Shown in pieces: positions 41,139 to 50,647 of a DNA stretch of 64,000 nt. Below the pieces are notes generated by a model. That model was not told the origin of the DNA. It saw only the letters and a list, made by a program, of their open reading frames with translations, and searched no databases. Numbering within the stretch: position 1 is the first letter of the stretch; every line of letters starts with the position of its first letter. Source of the stretch: Stutzerimonas chloritidismutans AW-1 (GTDB lineage: Bacteria; Pseudomonadota; Gammaproteobacteria; Pseudomonadales; Pseudomonadaceae); contig NZ_AOFQ01000062.1 of the NCBI RefSeq assembly GCF_000495915.1, forward strand, positions 111,385 through 175,384, given 5' to 3'. The position numbers and the translations under genes are program-made.

Positions 41139-41459
41139 ATGAAAACAATCAAGCGCACCGCCCTGCTCGCCTTCGGCCTGGCCGCAACGTTCGGCCTCAA
41201 CACAGCCTACTCGCAGAGTGAGCACGACGGTCATCATCCCGCCAACGCGCCAGCCGAACAGGCCGCGCCGCAGGCCAGCCAGCCCAAGCCCGGACAAAAG
41301 CAGGGCGACATGATGCAGGGCATGGACCACGACAAGATGCAGGACATGCACGACCAGCACATGGGTTCCGACCACATGGACCACGGCAGCATGGGCAACG
41401 GAAAGATGCAGAAGGACCTGCCAAAGGGCGCCGAACAAGGCAAGCCGCATGATCATTAA
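41139..41459 (+). CDS. Small Met/His-rich periplasmic copper-binding protein (106 aa)
   Basis: A signal peptide (residues 1-25, ending NTAYS) is followed by a low-complexity chain rich in Met, His, Asp, Gln and Lys. Short repeats are GMDHDKMQDMHDQHMG and SDHMDHGSMGNGKM. There is no folded domain that I recognise. Similar short proteins sit between copA and copB in other pseudomonads and may buffer periplasmic copper. GGAGAG precedes the ATG at 41139. Its end overlaps the copB start by 11 bases, so the two are co-translated. Confidence 0.82.
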   Translation: MKTIKRTALLAFGLAATFGLNTAYSQSEHDGHHPANAPAEQAAPQASQPKPGQKQGDMMQGMDHDKMQDMHDQHMGSDHMDHGSMGNGKMQKDLPKGAEQGKPHDH

Positions 41460-42423
41460 GACACTGCCGATCGCCATCGCCCTCGCACTGGCTGCGACGG
41501 CGAGCCAGGCGCAGCAGGCCATGGATCATTCCGGACACGCCGGGCACGCTGCGCCAGCGGACCACAGCCAGATGGATCCTGGGCAGATGGATCACAGCCA
41601 GATGAACCATGAGCCCATGAACCAAGGCGGCATGGATCATCGCGATCACAGCAGCATGGATCACAGTTCAATGGCTCACCCACCGGTCACCGGCGTTGGC
41701 ACCGGACAGGAGCCGCGCACGCCAATTCCTACGATCAGCGATGCTGACCGCGCCGCGGCATTTCCCGACCTGCCGCCTCATTCTATGCACCAGGGCGGCA
41801 GCAATTTTCTGTTCCTCGCCGATCAGCTGGAATGGCAGGACGCCGATGAAGGCAGCACTCTGGCCTGGGACATTTCCGGCTGGTATGGCGGCGATATCGA
41901 CCGCCTCGCCTTCCGCTCCGAGGGTGAGCGCACCGATGGCCACACCGAGGAGGCCGAACTGCAGCTGCTCTGGAGCCACGCCATCGGCCCCTGGTGGGAA
42001 ACCGTCGCAGGCGTGCGCCAGGACTTCAAGCCTGGCTCGCCACAGACCTGGGCCGCCTTTGGCGTGCAGGGCATGCCGCTGTTCGGTCTGGAAACCGAAG
42101 CCACGGCTTTCCTTGGCGAGGGCGGCCAGAGCGCGCTGCGCCTGGAGGCTGAATACGACATCCTGCTGACCCAGCGCTGGGTGCTGCAACCCACCGCGGA
42201 GCTGAACCTGCACGGGCGCAACGACCAGGCGCGCGGCGTCGGCTCCGGTCTCAGCGACGCCAGTGTCGGTCTGCGCCTGCGTTACGAGATAAGTCGTCAG
42301 TTCGCGCCTTATGTCGGCGTCAGCTGGGGCCGTGCCTACGGCAATACCGCTGACCTGCTGCGTGCCGATGACGAAGACGTCAGCGAGGCGAAGCTGGTAG
42401 CCGGTATTCGCTTCTGGTTCTGA
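41449..42423 (+). CDS. copB: CopB, outer membrane copper resistance protein
   Basis: The 324-residue precursor has a signal peptide (to ASQAQQ), then about 60 residues of Met/His-rich repeats (MDHSGHAGH, QMDHSQMNHEPMNQ, MDHRDHSSMDHSSM). A beta-barrel domain of the CopB/PcoB family follows, from NFLFLADQLEWQ to a C-terminal Phe (KLVAGIRFWF), the signature of outer membrane proteins. It works with CopA in moving or holding copper at the outer membrane. It is followed 10 bases later by the cytochrome gene. Confidence 0.95.
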   Translation: MIIKTLPIAIALALAATASQAQQAMDHSGHAGHAAPADHSQMDPGQMDHSQMNHEPMNQGGMDHRDHSSMDHSSMAHPPVTGVGTGQEPRTPIPTISDADRAAAFPDLPPHSMHQGGSNFLFLADQLEWQDADEGSTLAWDISGWYGGDIDRLAFRSEGERTDGHTEEAELQLLWSHAIGPWWETVAGVRQDFKPGSPQTWAAFGVQGMPLFGLETEATAFLGEGGQSALRLEAEYDILLTQRWVLQPTAELNLHGRNDQARGVGSGLSDASVGLRLRYEISRQFAPYVGVSWGRAYGNTADLLRADDEDVSEAKLVAGIRFWF

Positions 42424-42433
42424 GGCCCCACGT

Positions 42434-43135
42434 ATGAAGACTGTCCTGGCGACACTGGCACTGAGCACCCTGCTGGTCGCAATCGGCGGCGCGCTGGTGG
42501 TGTATTCCGGCATCATCGATGTCGGCGCGGACGCCCCGCACAGCGCGCCACTGCACGCCGTGCTGGAGACCACCCGTGAACGCGCCGTGGCCGTGCGCGC
42601 CCGCAACCTCGAAGTGCCGACGCTGGGGGCTGCGGAGCAGATTCGTTCCGGGGCGGGCAACTACGCGGCCATGTGCGTCGGTTGCCACCTGGCGCCCGGC
42701 GTCGAGCCGACCGAACTGAGCCAGGGCCTCTACCCCGCGCCCCCAACGCTTGCCGAGGACTCCCGAGACAACGACCCGGCCGCGACTTTCTGGGTCATCA
42801 AGCATGGACTCAAGTCCACTGGCATGCCGGCGTGGGGCAAGTTCATGGAGGACCGCTACATCTGGTCTCTGGTCGCCTTCGTCGAACAACTGCCCTCACT
42901 CACCCCGCTGGAATACCAGACGCTGGTGGACTCTAGTGACGGCCACCAGCACGGTGGCGGTGAATCGGACATGCACGATCACAGCGGCCAGCATCCCGCT
43001 CCTGCCGCCGAACAGCAGCCGGCAGACGCAGACCATCATCAGGGCGCACACGACGGCCATGCGCCGGCACAATCGGAAGCAGCACCGCAAGCCGATGTAC
43101 ACCACCACCCGGACGGCAGCCGCCACGTGCATTGA
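42434..43135 (+). CDS. Membrane-anchored cytochrome c with His-rich C-terminal tail
   Basis: This 233-residue protein has an N-terminal helix (residues 5-26) and one haem c site, CVGCH at 81-85, with a likely axial Met in KSTGMPAWGKF (about 135). The globular domain ends near residue 165. The last 65 residues carry about 14 His (DGHQH, DMHDHSGQH, ADADHHQGAHDGH, VHHHPDGSRHVH) and no clear fold, a probable copper-binding tail. It is the last gene of the copper operon. It may take electrons from CopA-linked Cu(I) oxidation, but that is inference. Confidence 0.88.
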   Translation: MKTVLATLALSTLLVAIGGALVVYSGIIDVGADAPHSAPLHAVLETTRERAVAVRARNLEVPTLGAAEQIRSGAGNYAAMCVGCHLAPGVEPTELSQGLYPAPPTLAEDSRDNDPAATFWVIKHGLKSTGMPAWGKFMEDRYIWSLVAFVEQLPSLTPLEYQTLVDSSDGHQHGGGESDMHDHSGQHPAPAAEQQPADADHHQGAHDGHAPAQSEAAPQADVHHHPDGSRHVH

Positions 43136-43180
43136 TGCGCTGCGCCATGAACGGCGCAATCGTCCTTCAAGCCGTTCGCT

Positions 43181-43720
43181 TCAGCGCTTCGCCTCGATCT
43201 GTCCGACTCGCTCCAGCCAACCCGACTCCAGGCGCGGCTGGTCGGTATCCATGTTCCGCGCCTCCATCGCCTCGCGGTGACGATCAATCTCGGCAACCGA
43301 ATCGCTGAGGCCGCTGGAGTTGCCATCGAGCCGATGCATCTGCGTCAGCCCCAGGTGATAGAAGCGCAGCAGCTTCATCGCATCCGGATCGCCCGCACTT
43401 ACGCCTGCCTTGACCTGGTGCATCATGTTGGTCACACGCATCAGGCTGCGCTTGAGCTGCCAGCCGTACACCGCTGCGGCCATCCACGGCTGCTGCCAGT
43501 ACAGCCACCTGACGATTCCGATCGTCAGCGCCAGTCCGGCCACGACACCAATGATGTTCAGCCGCAGGTTGTCGCCACCGGGCTCACCGAACAGCGCCAC
43601 GGCAAGGGTCGACAAGCCCATGGCGAGGACGGCAAAGGTCGCGGCGACGATCAGCGTGCTGCGCCGGGTCTGCTGGCGATAGGTTTCGGGGCTGAGCGGA
43701 ACGATCTCGAATAGCACCAC
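43181..43720 (-). CDS. DUF3087 family membrane protein
   Basis: The product is 179 residues with two hydrophobic helices (about 22-44 and 52-70) and a soluble C-terminal part. Blocks such as ETYRQQTRRSTLI, FGEPGGDN, YGWQLKRSLMRVTN and KLLRFYHLGLTQMHRLDGNSS are those I associate with DUF3087 proteins of pseudomonads. Function is unknown. It converges with the copper operon and has no evident partner nearby. Confidence 0.8.
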   Translation of the reverse strand: MVLFEIVPLSPETYRQQTRRSTLIVAATFAVLAMGLSTLAVALFGEPGGDNLRLNIIGVVAGLALTIGIVRWLYWQQPWMAAAVYGWQLKRSLMRVTNMMHQVKAGVSAGDPDAMKLLRFYHLGLTQMHRLDGNSSGLSDSVAEIDRHREAMEARNMDTDQPRLESGWLERVGQIEAKR

Positions 43721-43851
43721 GGGGCGATGTCCTTGGCTGAGGCAGAAGATGAGCGGTGGCCATTATCACCTCAATCGGCGAGCGATGACTGACGCAGCGC
43801 AGTTTCTTCCGGGACCCGGCTATGCTGGAGCCGTCCCAACAGGAGAACCCC

Positions 43852-44352
43852 ATGCGCCGCCTCGCCACGCCCGCCGATGAGCAGCGGGTCTACGACATCT
43901 ACATGCACCCGGACGTGGTGCCCTACCTGGGCTTCGATCCCATGCCGCGCGAGCACTTCGGCAAGGTTTTCGAGCCGCTGTTCGAAAGCGCCAGCTTCTA
44001 TGTCTTCGAAGACGACGGCATGGTGCAGGGCTTCTACAAGGTGCAGCGCCATCTGGGCCGTGCCGCCCATGTGGCCTACCTCGGCACCCTGGCCGTCGCG
44101 CCCGAGGTCAGGGGCAGCGGCCTGGCGCAGCGGATGATGCAGGAAGCCCTCGACAAGCTGGCCGCCAGCGGCATTCGTCGTGTGGAATTGACGGTGGAGG
44201 CGGACAACCCGAGGGCGATTGCTTTCTACGAGCGCTTCGGTTTCGGCTACGAAGGCACGCAGCGCGCCGCGTACAAGCGCAGCAGCGACGACGGCTTCGT
44301 CGACGAACTGATGTATGGCCTGTTGCTGGGACCCGGGCGGGTCCCAGCGTAG
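43852..44352 (+). CDS. GNAT-family N-acetyltransferase
   Basis: The 166-residue protein has the acetyl-CoA-binding motif A (LAVAPEVRGSGLAQRMMQEAL, about residues 82-102) and motif B (VELTVEADNPRAIAFYERFGF). The start at 43852 follows AGGAG. The substrate cannot be told from sequence. It is a single gene between DUF3087 and wrbA. Confidence 0.88.
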   Translation: MRRLATPADEQRVYDIYMHPDVVPYLGFDPMPREHFGKVFEPLFESASFYVFEDDGMVQGFYKVQRHLGRAAHVAYLGTLAVAPEVRGSGLAQRMMQEALDKLAASGIRRVELTVEADNPRAIAFYERFGFGYEGTQRAAYKRSSDDGFVDELMYGLLLGPGRVPA

Positions 44353-44367
44353 GTACTGCGTCGTTCG

Positions 44368-44967
44368 TCAGCCCTTGAGCTTGCTGGTGATCTTCGCCAC
44401 GTGCTCGCCCTGGTAGCGCGCGATGGCCAGTTCCTTCTCCGAAGGCTGACGCGAGCCGTCGCCACCGGCGATGGTCGTGGCGCCATAGGGCGTGCCACCG
44501 TTGGTTTCGGAGATGTCGAAGAACTCGCTGATGCCATAACCGGTCGGCACGATGACCATGCCGTGGTGCGCCAGGGTGGTCCAGGTCGAGGTAATGGTCA
44601 TCTCCTGCCCACCGCCGGTGCCGGTCGAGGCGAACACGCTGGCGACCTTGCCGTGCAGCGCGCCCTTGGCCCACAGGCCGCCGGTGCGGTCGAGGAAGTT
44701 GCGCATCTGCCCGGACATGTTGCCGAAGCGGGTCGGGGTGCCAAAGATGATTCCGTCGTAGTCCGGCAGCTCGTTCGGATCGGCGATATCGGCTGGCTGA
44801 TCGACCTTGCCGCCGGCGTTGCGGAAGGCGTCTTCCGGCATGGTTTCCGGCACGCGCTTGATCGTGACCTCGACGCCCGGCACACGGCGCGCGCCTTCGG
44901 CGACGGCATTGGCCATCGTTTCGATATGGCCGTACATGGAGTGATAGAGCACGAGAATCTTCGCCAT
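44368..44967 (-). CDS. wrbA: NAD(P)H:quinone oxidoreductase WrbA
   Basis: A 199-residue flavodoxin-like protein of WrbA length. FMN-binding loops are YHSMYGHIETMA (phosphate), GTPTRFGNMSGQMRNF, and STGTGGGQEMT, with TTLAHHGM near the ring. WrbA is a cytoplasmic tetramer reducing quinones by two electrons to avoid radical formation. It is monocistronic or grouped with the pirin gene 84 bases upstream on the same strand, another redox-linked quinone-related family. Confidence 0.95.
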   Translation of the reverse strand: MAKILVLYHSMYGHIETMANAVAEGARRVPGVEVTIKRVPETMPEDAFRNAGGKVDQPADIADPNELPDYDGIIFGTPTRFGNMSGQMRNFLDRTGGLWAKGALHGKVASVFASTGTGGGQEMTITSTWTTLAHHGMVIVPTGYGISEFFDISETNGGTPYGATTIAGGDGSRQPSEKELAIARYQGEHVAKITSKLKG

Positions 44968-45050
44968 CTTGCTTTCCTCTTTCGGTGGGTGAGTCTGAAT
45001 TAAGTGGTGGATGGGATAACGCGCCAGACGGGTCGTTCCGACAGCAGGCG

Positions 45051-45749
45051 TCAGAGCGACTCGACCAGGACAACTTCGCTGTCTGCCACGGCCCTGATGC
45101 TCAGTCGTGTCTCATCACGCACGGCCACGCCATCGCCGGCGGCGACCGCAAGTCCGTTGATTTCGATCTGGCCGCTGGCCGGCACCAGATACACCCGGTG
45201 TCCGGCGCCAACTTCGTAGTCAGCGCTCTGCCCTGCTGCAAGCGTAGCCGCTGCCAGCCTGCCTTCAGCACGAATCGGCAGCGCCTCGTCATCGCCGGAC
45301 AGGCCACTGGCGAGCGTGACGAAGGCGCCGGCGCGCTCGCCAGTGGGGAACTGGCGAGTGCCCCAGGCCGGCGGCAGTCCGGTCTGCTGCGGGTGAATCC
45401 ATATCTGGAAAATGCGCGTTTCCACATCCTCCAGGTTGTACTCGCTGTGCACGATCCCGGTGCCGGCGCTCATCACCTGCACATCGCCAGCGACGGTACG
45501 GCCGCGGTTGCCGAGGCTGTCTTCATGGGTGATGGCGCCCTGGCGGACGTAGGTGATGATTTCCATGTCCCGGTGCGAGTGCGGTTCGAAGCCCGATTGC
45601 GGCGCGATGCTGTCGTCGTTCCATACGCGCAGACGGCCCCAGCGCATACGCTCGGCGTCGTGATATTCGGCGAAGGAAAAGTGGTGGCGCGCGTTCAGCC
45701 AGCCGTGCTGCGCATGACCAAGCTGGGCATATGGACGTAGTTCGATCAT
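45051..45749 (-). CDS. Pirin-family bicupin protein
   Basis: This 232-residue YhaK/pirin protein carries the N-terminal cupin metal ligands in FEPHSHRDMEIITYV and GTGIVHSEYN, expected to bind Fe or another metal. Pirins of this type can act as quercetinases or redox sensors; the role here is unknown. The start at 45749 (MIELRPY) has GGAGAACGAG upstream; a longer frame from 45812 is less likely. The 227-base gap to the FKBP gene holds an AT-rich divergent promoter region. Confidence 0.88.
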   Translation of the reverse strand: MIELRPYAQLGHAQHGWLNARHHFSFAEYHDAERMRWGRLRVWNDDSIAPQSGFEPHSHRDMEIITYVRQGAITHEDSLGNRGRTVAGDVQVMSAGTGIVHSEYNLEDVETRIFQIWIHPQQTGLPPAWGTRQFPTGERAGAFVTLASGLSGDDEALPIRAEGRLAAATLAAGQSADYEVGAGHRVYLVPASGQIEINGLAVAAGDGVAVRDETRLSIRAVADSEVVLVESL

Positions 45750-45976
45750 CTCGTTCTCCGCAGATCGGGGCACCGGGTCGAACCCGGCCAATGAGGGAGA
45801 TGATCCATTCAATCAGATCAATATTGTTTGCAATTTTCAGCCAATAACCATCGATGAAATCGATACATATGCAGACGAGCTGGCTCGGCGCTCTGGCGTA
45901 GCGACCGGTCTCTTGCCCGTAGCGCATTTACCTGCCACAAAGCGCTCCCCTCTTTCAGCTTTCAGGAAGCGCATGA

Positions 45977-46318
45977 ATGAATGATGAATTGCTGGTCGAA
46001 GACATTCAGCTCGGCGATGGCAAAGCGGTGGTCAAGGGTGCGCTGATCACCACCCAATACCGCGGCACGCTGAGCGACGGCACGGTATTCGACAGCTCCT
46101 ACGAGCGCGGCAAACCCTTCCAGTGCGTGATCGGCACCGGTCGGGTGATCAAGGGTTGGGACATCGGGCTGATGGGCATGCGGGTCGGCGGCAAGCGCCG
46201 GCTGTTCGTGCCGGCGCAGCTGGGCTATGGCGAGCGCCAGGTCGGCGCGCATATTCCGCCCAATTCGGATCTGCACTTCGAGATCGAGCTGCTCGAAGTA
46301 CTGACGCGAGACGACTGA
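45977..46318 (+). CDS. FKBP-type peptidyl-prolyl cis-trans isomerase
   Basis: The product, 113 residues, is a single minimal FKBP domain: YRGTLSDGTVFDSSYERGKP, VIGTGRVIKGWDIGLMGMRVGGKRRL and YGERQVGAHIPPNSDLHFEIEL cover the active-site pocket. It lacks a signal peptide, so it is cytoplasmic, and is closer to eukaryote-like FKBP12 than to SlyD. It converges with opgH. Confidence 0.93.
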   Translation: MNDELLVEDIQLGDGKAVVKGALITTQYRGTLSDGTVFDSSYERGKPFQCVIGTGRVIKGWDIGLMGMRVGGKRRLFVPAQLGYGERQVGAHIPPNSDLHFEIELLEVLTRDD

Positions 46319-46364
46319 CCAGCCTCTCTGACGACCCCTGCGGGCCGCCAGAAAGTCGCGCGTA

Positions 46365-48941
46365 TCAGACCTCGCTGGCGAGGTCCGGGCCCGCCACACC
46401 GTGGGGATACTGCTCCCGATAGCGCGCCAACCAGACGGCCCCGGCCGGATCTTCCCAGGCGTGACGGTGCAACAGCGCCATGCCATCCGGATCGTTCAGC
46501 AGGCGCCAGCGCGCCGCCTCGGCATCCGCGCCGTCCGGGCCGACCGCCAGCACCTGACCGAGGCGCTGCTCGCGCAAACGCTCGGCGCCGGTGACCACCC
46601 TGGCATGCCGGGCGCGCGCCATGGCACAGACCAGCGCGTTGTACAGCGGATCGACCACCGCCACGAGGAAGCCATGGCGCAAGGCAACCGCCTGGTTCTG
46701 CTGCTGGTACAGGTCGGTATTGGCCAGCTCGGTGGGCGGTGCGTATTCCTCCGGGATCAGGAACAGCTTGCTGCGCCGCGCGGCCAGGCCGAGACCGGTA
46801 CGGCTGGTGATCACCGATACCGGCGCCGACAGGATCAGCGACACCACGATCGGCGCCAGCCACCAGAGAAATGCTGCATCCAACCAGGCGACCAGTGCCG
46901 TCCAGAGCACACCGATGACGATCTGCGAGCCATGCCGGCGCAGGGCCTCACCCCAAGGGGTTGCGTTATCGCCGCGCTGCGGAGAGTTCCACTGCACCGA
47001 CCAGCCGAGGAAGGCCGCAGTGACGAACACGCTGTGGAAGAGCATGCGCACCGGCGCCAGCAGCACCGAGAACAGCGTTTCGATCAGCATCGACAGCAGC
47101 ACCCGCAGCCGCCCGCCATAGGCTTCAGCCCCCTGGATGCAGACCAGCAGCACGCTGAGCAGCTTGGGCAGAAACAGCAGTGTCATGGTCGCCGAGAACA
47201 GCGCGATGGCTTCCTGCGGGTGCCAGCGCGGCCACAGCGGGTAAAGCTGGTTCGGCTGCAGGAAGTACTCCGGCTCCATCAGCGTATGGATCGCCAGCAG
47301 GCCGGTGGACAGCAGCAGGAAGAGAAACCACAGCGGCGCCGACAGGTAGGACATCACCCCGGTGAGGAACACCATGCGATGCACCGTGTGTACTCCGCGC
47401 ACCATGAACAGGCGGAAGTTCATCAGGTTGCCGTGGCACCAGCGACGATCACGCTTGAGTTCGTCGAGCAGGTTCGGCGGCAGCTCCTCGTAACTGCCCG
47501 GCAGGTCGTAGGCGATCCACACGCCCCAGCCGGCGCGGCGCATCAGCGCGGCTTCGACGAAGTCGTGGGAGAGGATCGCCCCGGCGAACGAGCCGGTGCC
47601 GGGCAACGGCGCCAACGCGCAGTGCTCGATGAACGGCTTCACGCGAATGATCGCGTTGTGGCCCCAGTAGTGCGATTCACCCAGCTGCCAGAAGTTGAGC
47701 CCGGCGGTAAACAGCGGACCGTAGACGCGCGTGGCGAACTGCTGCAACCGCGCATAGAGCGTGTCCATGCCCGACGCCTTGGGCGCAGTCTGGATGATGC
47801 CGGCGTTGGGGTTGGCCTCCATCAGTCGCACCAGGCTGGTCAGGCATTCGCCGCTCATCACGCTGTCGGCGTCCAGCACCACCATGTAGCGGTAGCTGCT
47901 GCCCCAGCGACGGCAGAAGTCGTCGATGTTGCCGCTCTTGCGCTTCACGCGGCGCCGGCGGCGACGGTAGAAGATGTGACCGAAGCCATCCACCGCACGG
48001 CACAACTCGACCCAGGCCTTCTGCTCGGCAACACAGGTGTCGGGGTCGTTGCTGTCGCTGAGCACGAAGATGTCGAAATGCTCGAGTTCACCGGTTGCCT
48101 TGAGCGACTCGTAAGTCGCGCGCAGGCCGGCGAACACACGCGGCACGTCCTCGTTGGCAATCGGCATCACCAGCGCCGTACGCGCCTCGGCCGGTATCGG
48201 TTCGGTGCCGGGGCTGCTGGCCGAGATGCTGTAACGGTCCTTGCCGCGCAGCAGCTGGAAGAAGCCCATCAGCGCGGTCCAGAAGCCCACCGAGACCCAG
48301 CAGAACAGCAGTGCGAAGAGCAGCAGGATGCTCGTCTGCACCACATAGGGAAGGATCTGCCGGGCCGATTCGGACAGCGGCTGGACGAACACTTCCTGCA
48401 TGTCGACCAGGAACCAGCCCTGGTAAGGCAGCACCGCCTTCATCTGCCAGGTGGCAAAGGCGGTCTGGCCGAGCATCAGCACCAGCAGTGCCGCACGGCG
48501 CAGCGCCGCGACCCGGCGCCAGCGCGCCTCGTCGAGCGGCTGCGGACTGGGCTCGAAGTGACGCCGCGGCGGCGTGCGGCCCAGCATCCGGCGCCAACCG
48601 CGGCGCAGAATATTGGTATGCCAGGGCTCCGGCACCATGCGTGTGCGCACGATCGGCGGGGTCGACTGCACATAGGCGCGCCCCTGGTGGTCCTCGGCGA
48701 TTACGCCGGCGCGGTCGAACAGATCGCCCCAGCCCAGCCGCAGTCGCGCGACCACCGAGTCGAGCAGACGCCGCGACGGGCTGCGCTGCGCGCTGGTCTC
48801 GGCAGACAGTTCATCATGCAGCGCGAACAGGCCGCCCCGCTCGGCCGCCTGCCGGTATCTGGCCGGGTCCTCGGTTTCGTTCAACGCCAGGCCGTCGCAA
48901 TAGCTTTGCGTCAGGCCATTCACTGCATGCTGCTCATTCAT
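46365..48941 (-). CDS. opgH: OpgH, osmoregulated periplasmic glucan glucosyltransferase
   Basis: The 858-residue inner membrane enzyme polymerises UDP-glucose into the glucan backbone. The family-2 glycosyltransferase core is seen between two helix groups, with DSNDPD, VVLDADSVMSG and the late block RAGWGVWIAYDLPGSYEE followed by RDRRWCHGNLMN (QxxRW-like). The start at 48941 (MNEQHAVNG) follows GGGGA and overlaps the opgG stop by eight bases, the normal opgGH arrangement. Confidence 0.97.
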   Translation of the reverse strand: MNEQHAVNGLTQSYCDGLALNETEDPARYRQAAERGGLFALHDELSAETSAQRSPSRRLLDSVVARLRLGWGDLFDRAGVIAEDHQGRAYVQSTPPIVRTRMVPEPWHTNILRRGWRRMLGRTPPRRHFEPSPQPLDEARWRRVAALRRAALLVLMLGQTAFATWQMKAVLPYQGWFLVDMQEVFVQPLSESARQILPYVVQTSILLLFALLFCWVSVGFWTALMGFFQLLRGKDRYSISASSPGTEPIPAEARTALVMPIANEDVPRVFAGLRATYESLKATGELEHFDIFVLSDSNDPDTCVAEQKAWVELCRAVDGFGHIFYRRRRRRVKRKSGNIDDFCRRWGSSYRYMVVLDADSVMSGECLTSLVRLMEANPNAGIIQTAPKASGMDTLYARLQQFATRVYGPLFTAGLNFWQLGESHYWGHNAIIRVKPFIEHCALAPLPGTGSFAGAILSHDFVEAALMRRAGWGVWIAYDLPGSYEELPPNLLDELKRDRRWCHGNLMNFRLFMVRGVHTVHRMVFLTGVMSYLSAPLWFLFLLLSTGLLAIHTLMEPEYFLQPNQLYPLWPRWHPQEAIALFSATMTLLFLPKLLSVLLVCIQGAEAYGGRLRVLLSMLIETLFSVLLAPVRMLFHSVFVTAAFLGWSVQWNSPQRGDNATPWGEALRRHGSQIVIGVLWTALVAWLDAAFLWWLAPIVVSLILSAPVSVITSRTGLGLAARRSKLFLIPEEYAPPTELANTDLYQQQNQAVALRHGFLVAVVDPLYNALVCAMARARHARVVTGAERLREQRLGQVLAVGPDGADAEAARWRLLNDPDGMALLHRHAWEDPAGAVWLARYREQYPHGVAGPDLASEV

Positions 48942-50505
48942 GGGGAGGAATCTGGTAGGTCCAGGTTTCGGAAAGGGTCTTGTCGCCATCGACCAGCGCC
49001 GCACGCATCTCGACCGGGCGCGCCGGGTCGCGAACCTTCACGCGCAGCGTCAGGCGCCAGCCCTTGGTGACGGTGTTGTAGCGCAGGTTGTTTTCCACCA
49101 GCTCGGCATTGTCATCGACGCTGACGCGCGTGCTGACCGGCGCATCCTCGGCGAGCTTCTCCAGCACCGGCCCGACGAAGTCCACGACCAGCGCCGTGCT
49201 GCCGTCAGGCTGGCGGATCAGGTTGGCCTGCTTGACGTCGCCGGTGGAGATACGGGTCTGCTGCACCCACGCCAGCTCAGGATCGTGCAGGCTCGGTTCG
49301 TCCATGGAAAAGTGCAGGCGGTATTCCAGATCCAGCGACTGGCCGGGCTCCGGCTGCTTTTCCGGGGACCAGAAGGCGACGATGTTGTCATTGGTCTCGT
49401 CAGGCGTCGGGATCTCGATCAGCTCAACGTGGCCCTTGCCCCAGTCGCCGCGGGTTTCCACCCAGCCGCTCGGGCGCAGCTCGTAGCGGTCGTCCAGGTC
49501 TTCGTAACGGCCGAAATCGCGAGTGCGCTGCATCAGCCCGAAGCCGCGCGGGTTCTCCACGCTGAACGCACTCACGGCCAGCCGCTTCGGATTGTTCAGC
49601 GGACGCCAGATCCATTCGCCACTGCCGGCATGAATCGCCAGACCCTCGGAGTCATGCAGTTGCGGACGGAAGTTGGTGACATTGCTCGGCTGGTTGGCGC
49701 CGAACAGGAACATGCTGGTCAGCGGCGCAATCCCAAGCTTGCCGACCTGCTCGCGGAGAAACACCTTGGCCTGCACGTCCAGCGTGCTGTCCTTGCCCGG
49801 CGTCAGCACCATGCGATAGGCGCCGGTGGCGCGCGGCGAATCGAGCAGCGCGTAGATCACCAGGTTGCGCCGATCAGCCTGCGGCCGCTCGACCCAGAAT
49901 TCGCGGAACCGCGGGAACTCCTCGCCCACTGGTAGTGCCGTGTCGACCGCCAGCCCGCGCGCGGAGAGCCCGTACCACTGGCCCTTGCCGATGATGCGGA
50001 AGTAGCTGGCGCCGAGCAGGGTCATCACCTCGTCCTGCTTGTCCTTCTTGTTCAGCGGATAGAGCACCTTGAAGCCGGCGAAGCCCAGCCCCTCCAGCGA
50101 GGCCGGGTCGATGTCGACACCGCCGAACTCGAACATCGACGGGTCGTAGCGAATCTCGCGCACTTTCGTCGCGGTGATTTCATTGATGCGCACCGGCGTG
50201 TCGAAGTGCATGCCCTGGTGATAGAACTGCAGATGGAACGGGGTTTCGACGTCCTTCCAGTAGGCATGCTCCGGGTTGAAGCGCACGCGCTGGTAGTCGG
50301 CGAATGCCATCTTGCGGAATTCGTCGGGCAGGTTGCTCACCGGCTCCTCGTAACCGCTGGCAGCCAGTTCCTGAGCCCGCTTGGCCACATCGTCGAGGCT
50401 GAACGCCAGCGCACTGCCAGCCATAAGCATGCACAGGCCACCCGCCAGACCGGCCAGCATGCGTGCCGGCTGATTCCCCGTGTTCCATTGAAAAATGCGT
50501 AACAC
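48934..50505 (-). CDS. opgG: OpgG, periplasmic glucan biosynthesis protein
   Basis: This 523-residue periplasmic protein has a signal peptide (about residues 14-35, ending GSALA). It carries the OpgG/OpgD carbohydrate-binding fold (FSLDDVAKRAQELA, GYEEPVSNLP, LFGANQPSNVTNFRPQLHDSEGL). It acts with OpgH to branch or release osmoregulated periplasmic glucans. It is the first gene of the opgGH operon, with a beta-glucosidase gene upstream on the same strand after 142 bases. Confidence 0.97.
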   Translation of the reverse strand: MLRIFQWNTGNQPARMLAGLAGGLCMLMAGSALAFSLDDVAKRAQELAASGYEEPVSNLPDEFRKMAFADYQRVRFNPEHAYWKDVETPFHLQFYHQGMHFDTPVRINEITATKVREIRYDPSMFEFGGVDIDPASLEGLGFAGFKVLYPLNKKDKQDEVMTLLGASYFRIIGKGQWYGLSARGLAVDTALPVGEEFPRFREFWVERPQADRRNLVIYALLDSPRATGAYRMVLTPGKDSTLDVQAKVFLREQVGKLGIAPLTSMFLFGANQPSNVTNFRPQLHDSEGLAIHAGSGEWIWRPLNNPKRLAVSAFSVENPRGFGLMQRTRDFGRYEDLDDRYELRPSGWVETRGDWGKGHVELIEIPTPDETNDNIVAFWSPEKQPEPGQSLDLEYRLHFSMDEPSLHDPELAWVQQTRISTGDVKQANLIRQPDGSTALVVDFVGPVLEKLAEDAPVSTRVSVDDNAELVENNLRYNTVTKGWRLTLRVKVRDPARPVEMRAALVDGDKTLSETWTYQIPPHE

Positions 50506-50647
50506 ACCGCCTCCGAATTACACGTTTGTGCAGAGTTCGCTCTGCTTCGCTGTTTCTGATCGCCTACAACCCACGTATTCCGCCGCTTTGCTCTACAGCG
50601 CGGCAGCGGTCGTGGGCTGGATGCAGATCGCCATACAGAAAAAAGTC

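Noticed and set aside
46401..49070. 889-codon plus-strand frame opposite opgH
   Set aside because: opgH on the minus strand has full family motifs; the opposite frame has none.
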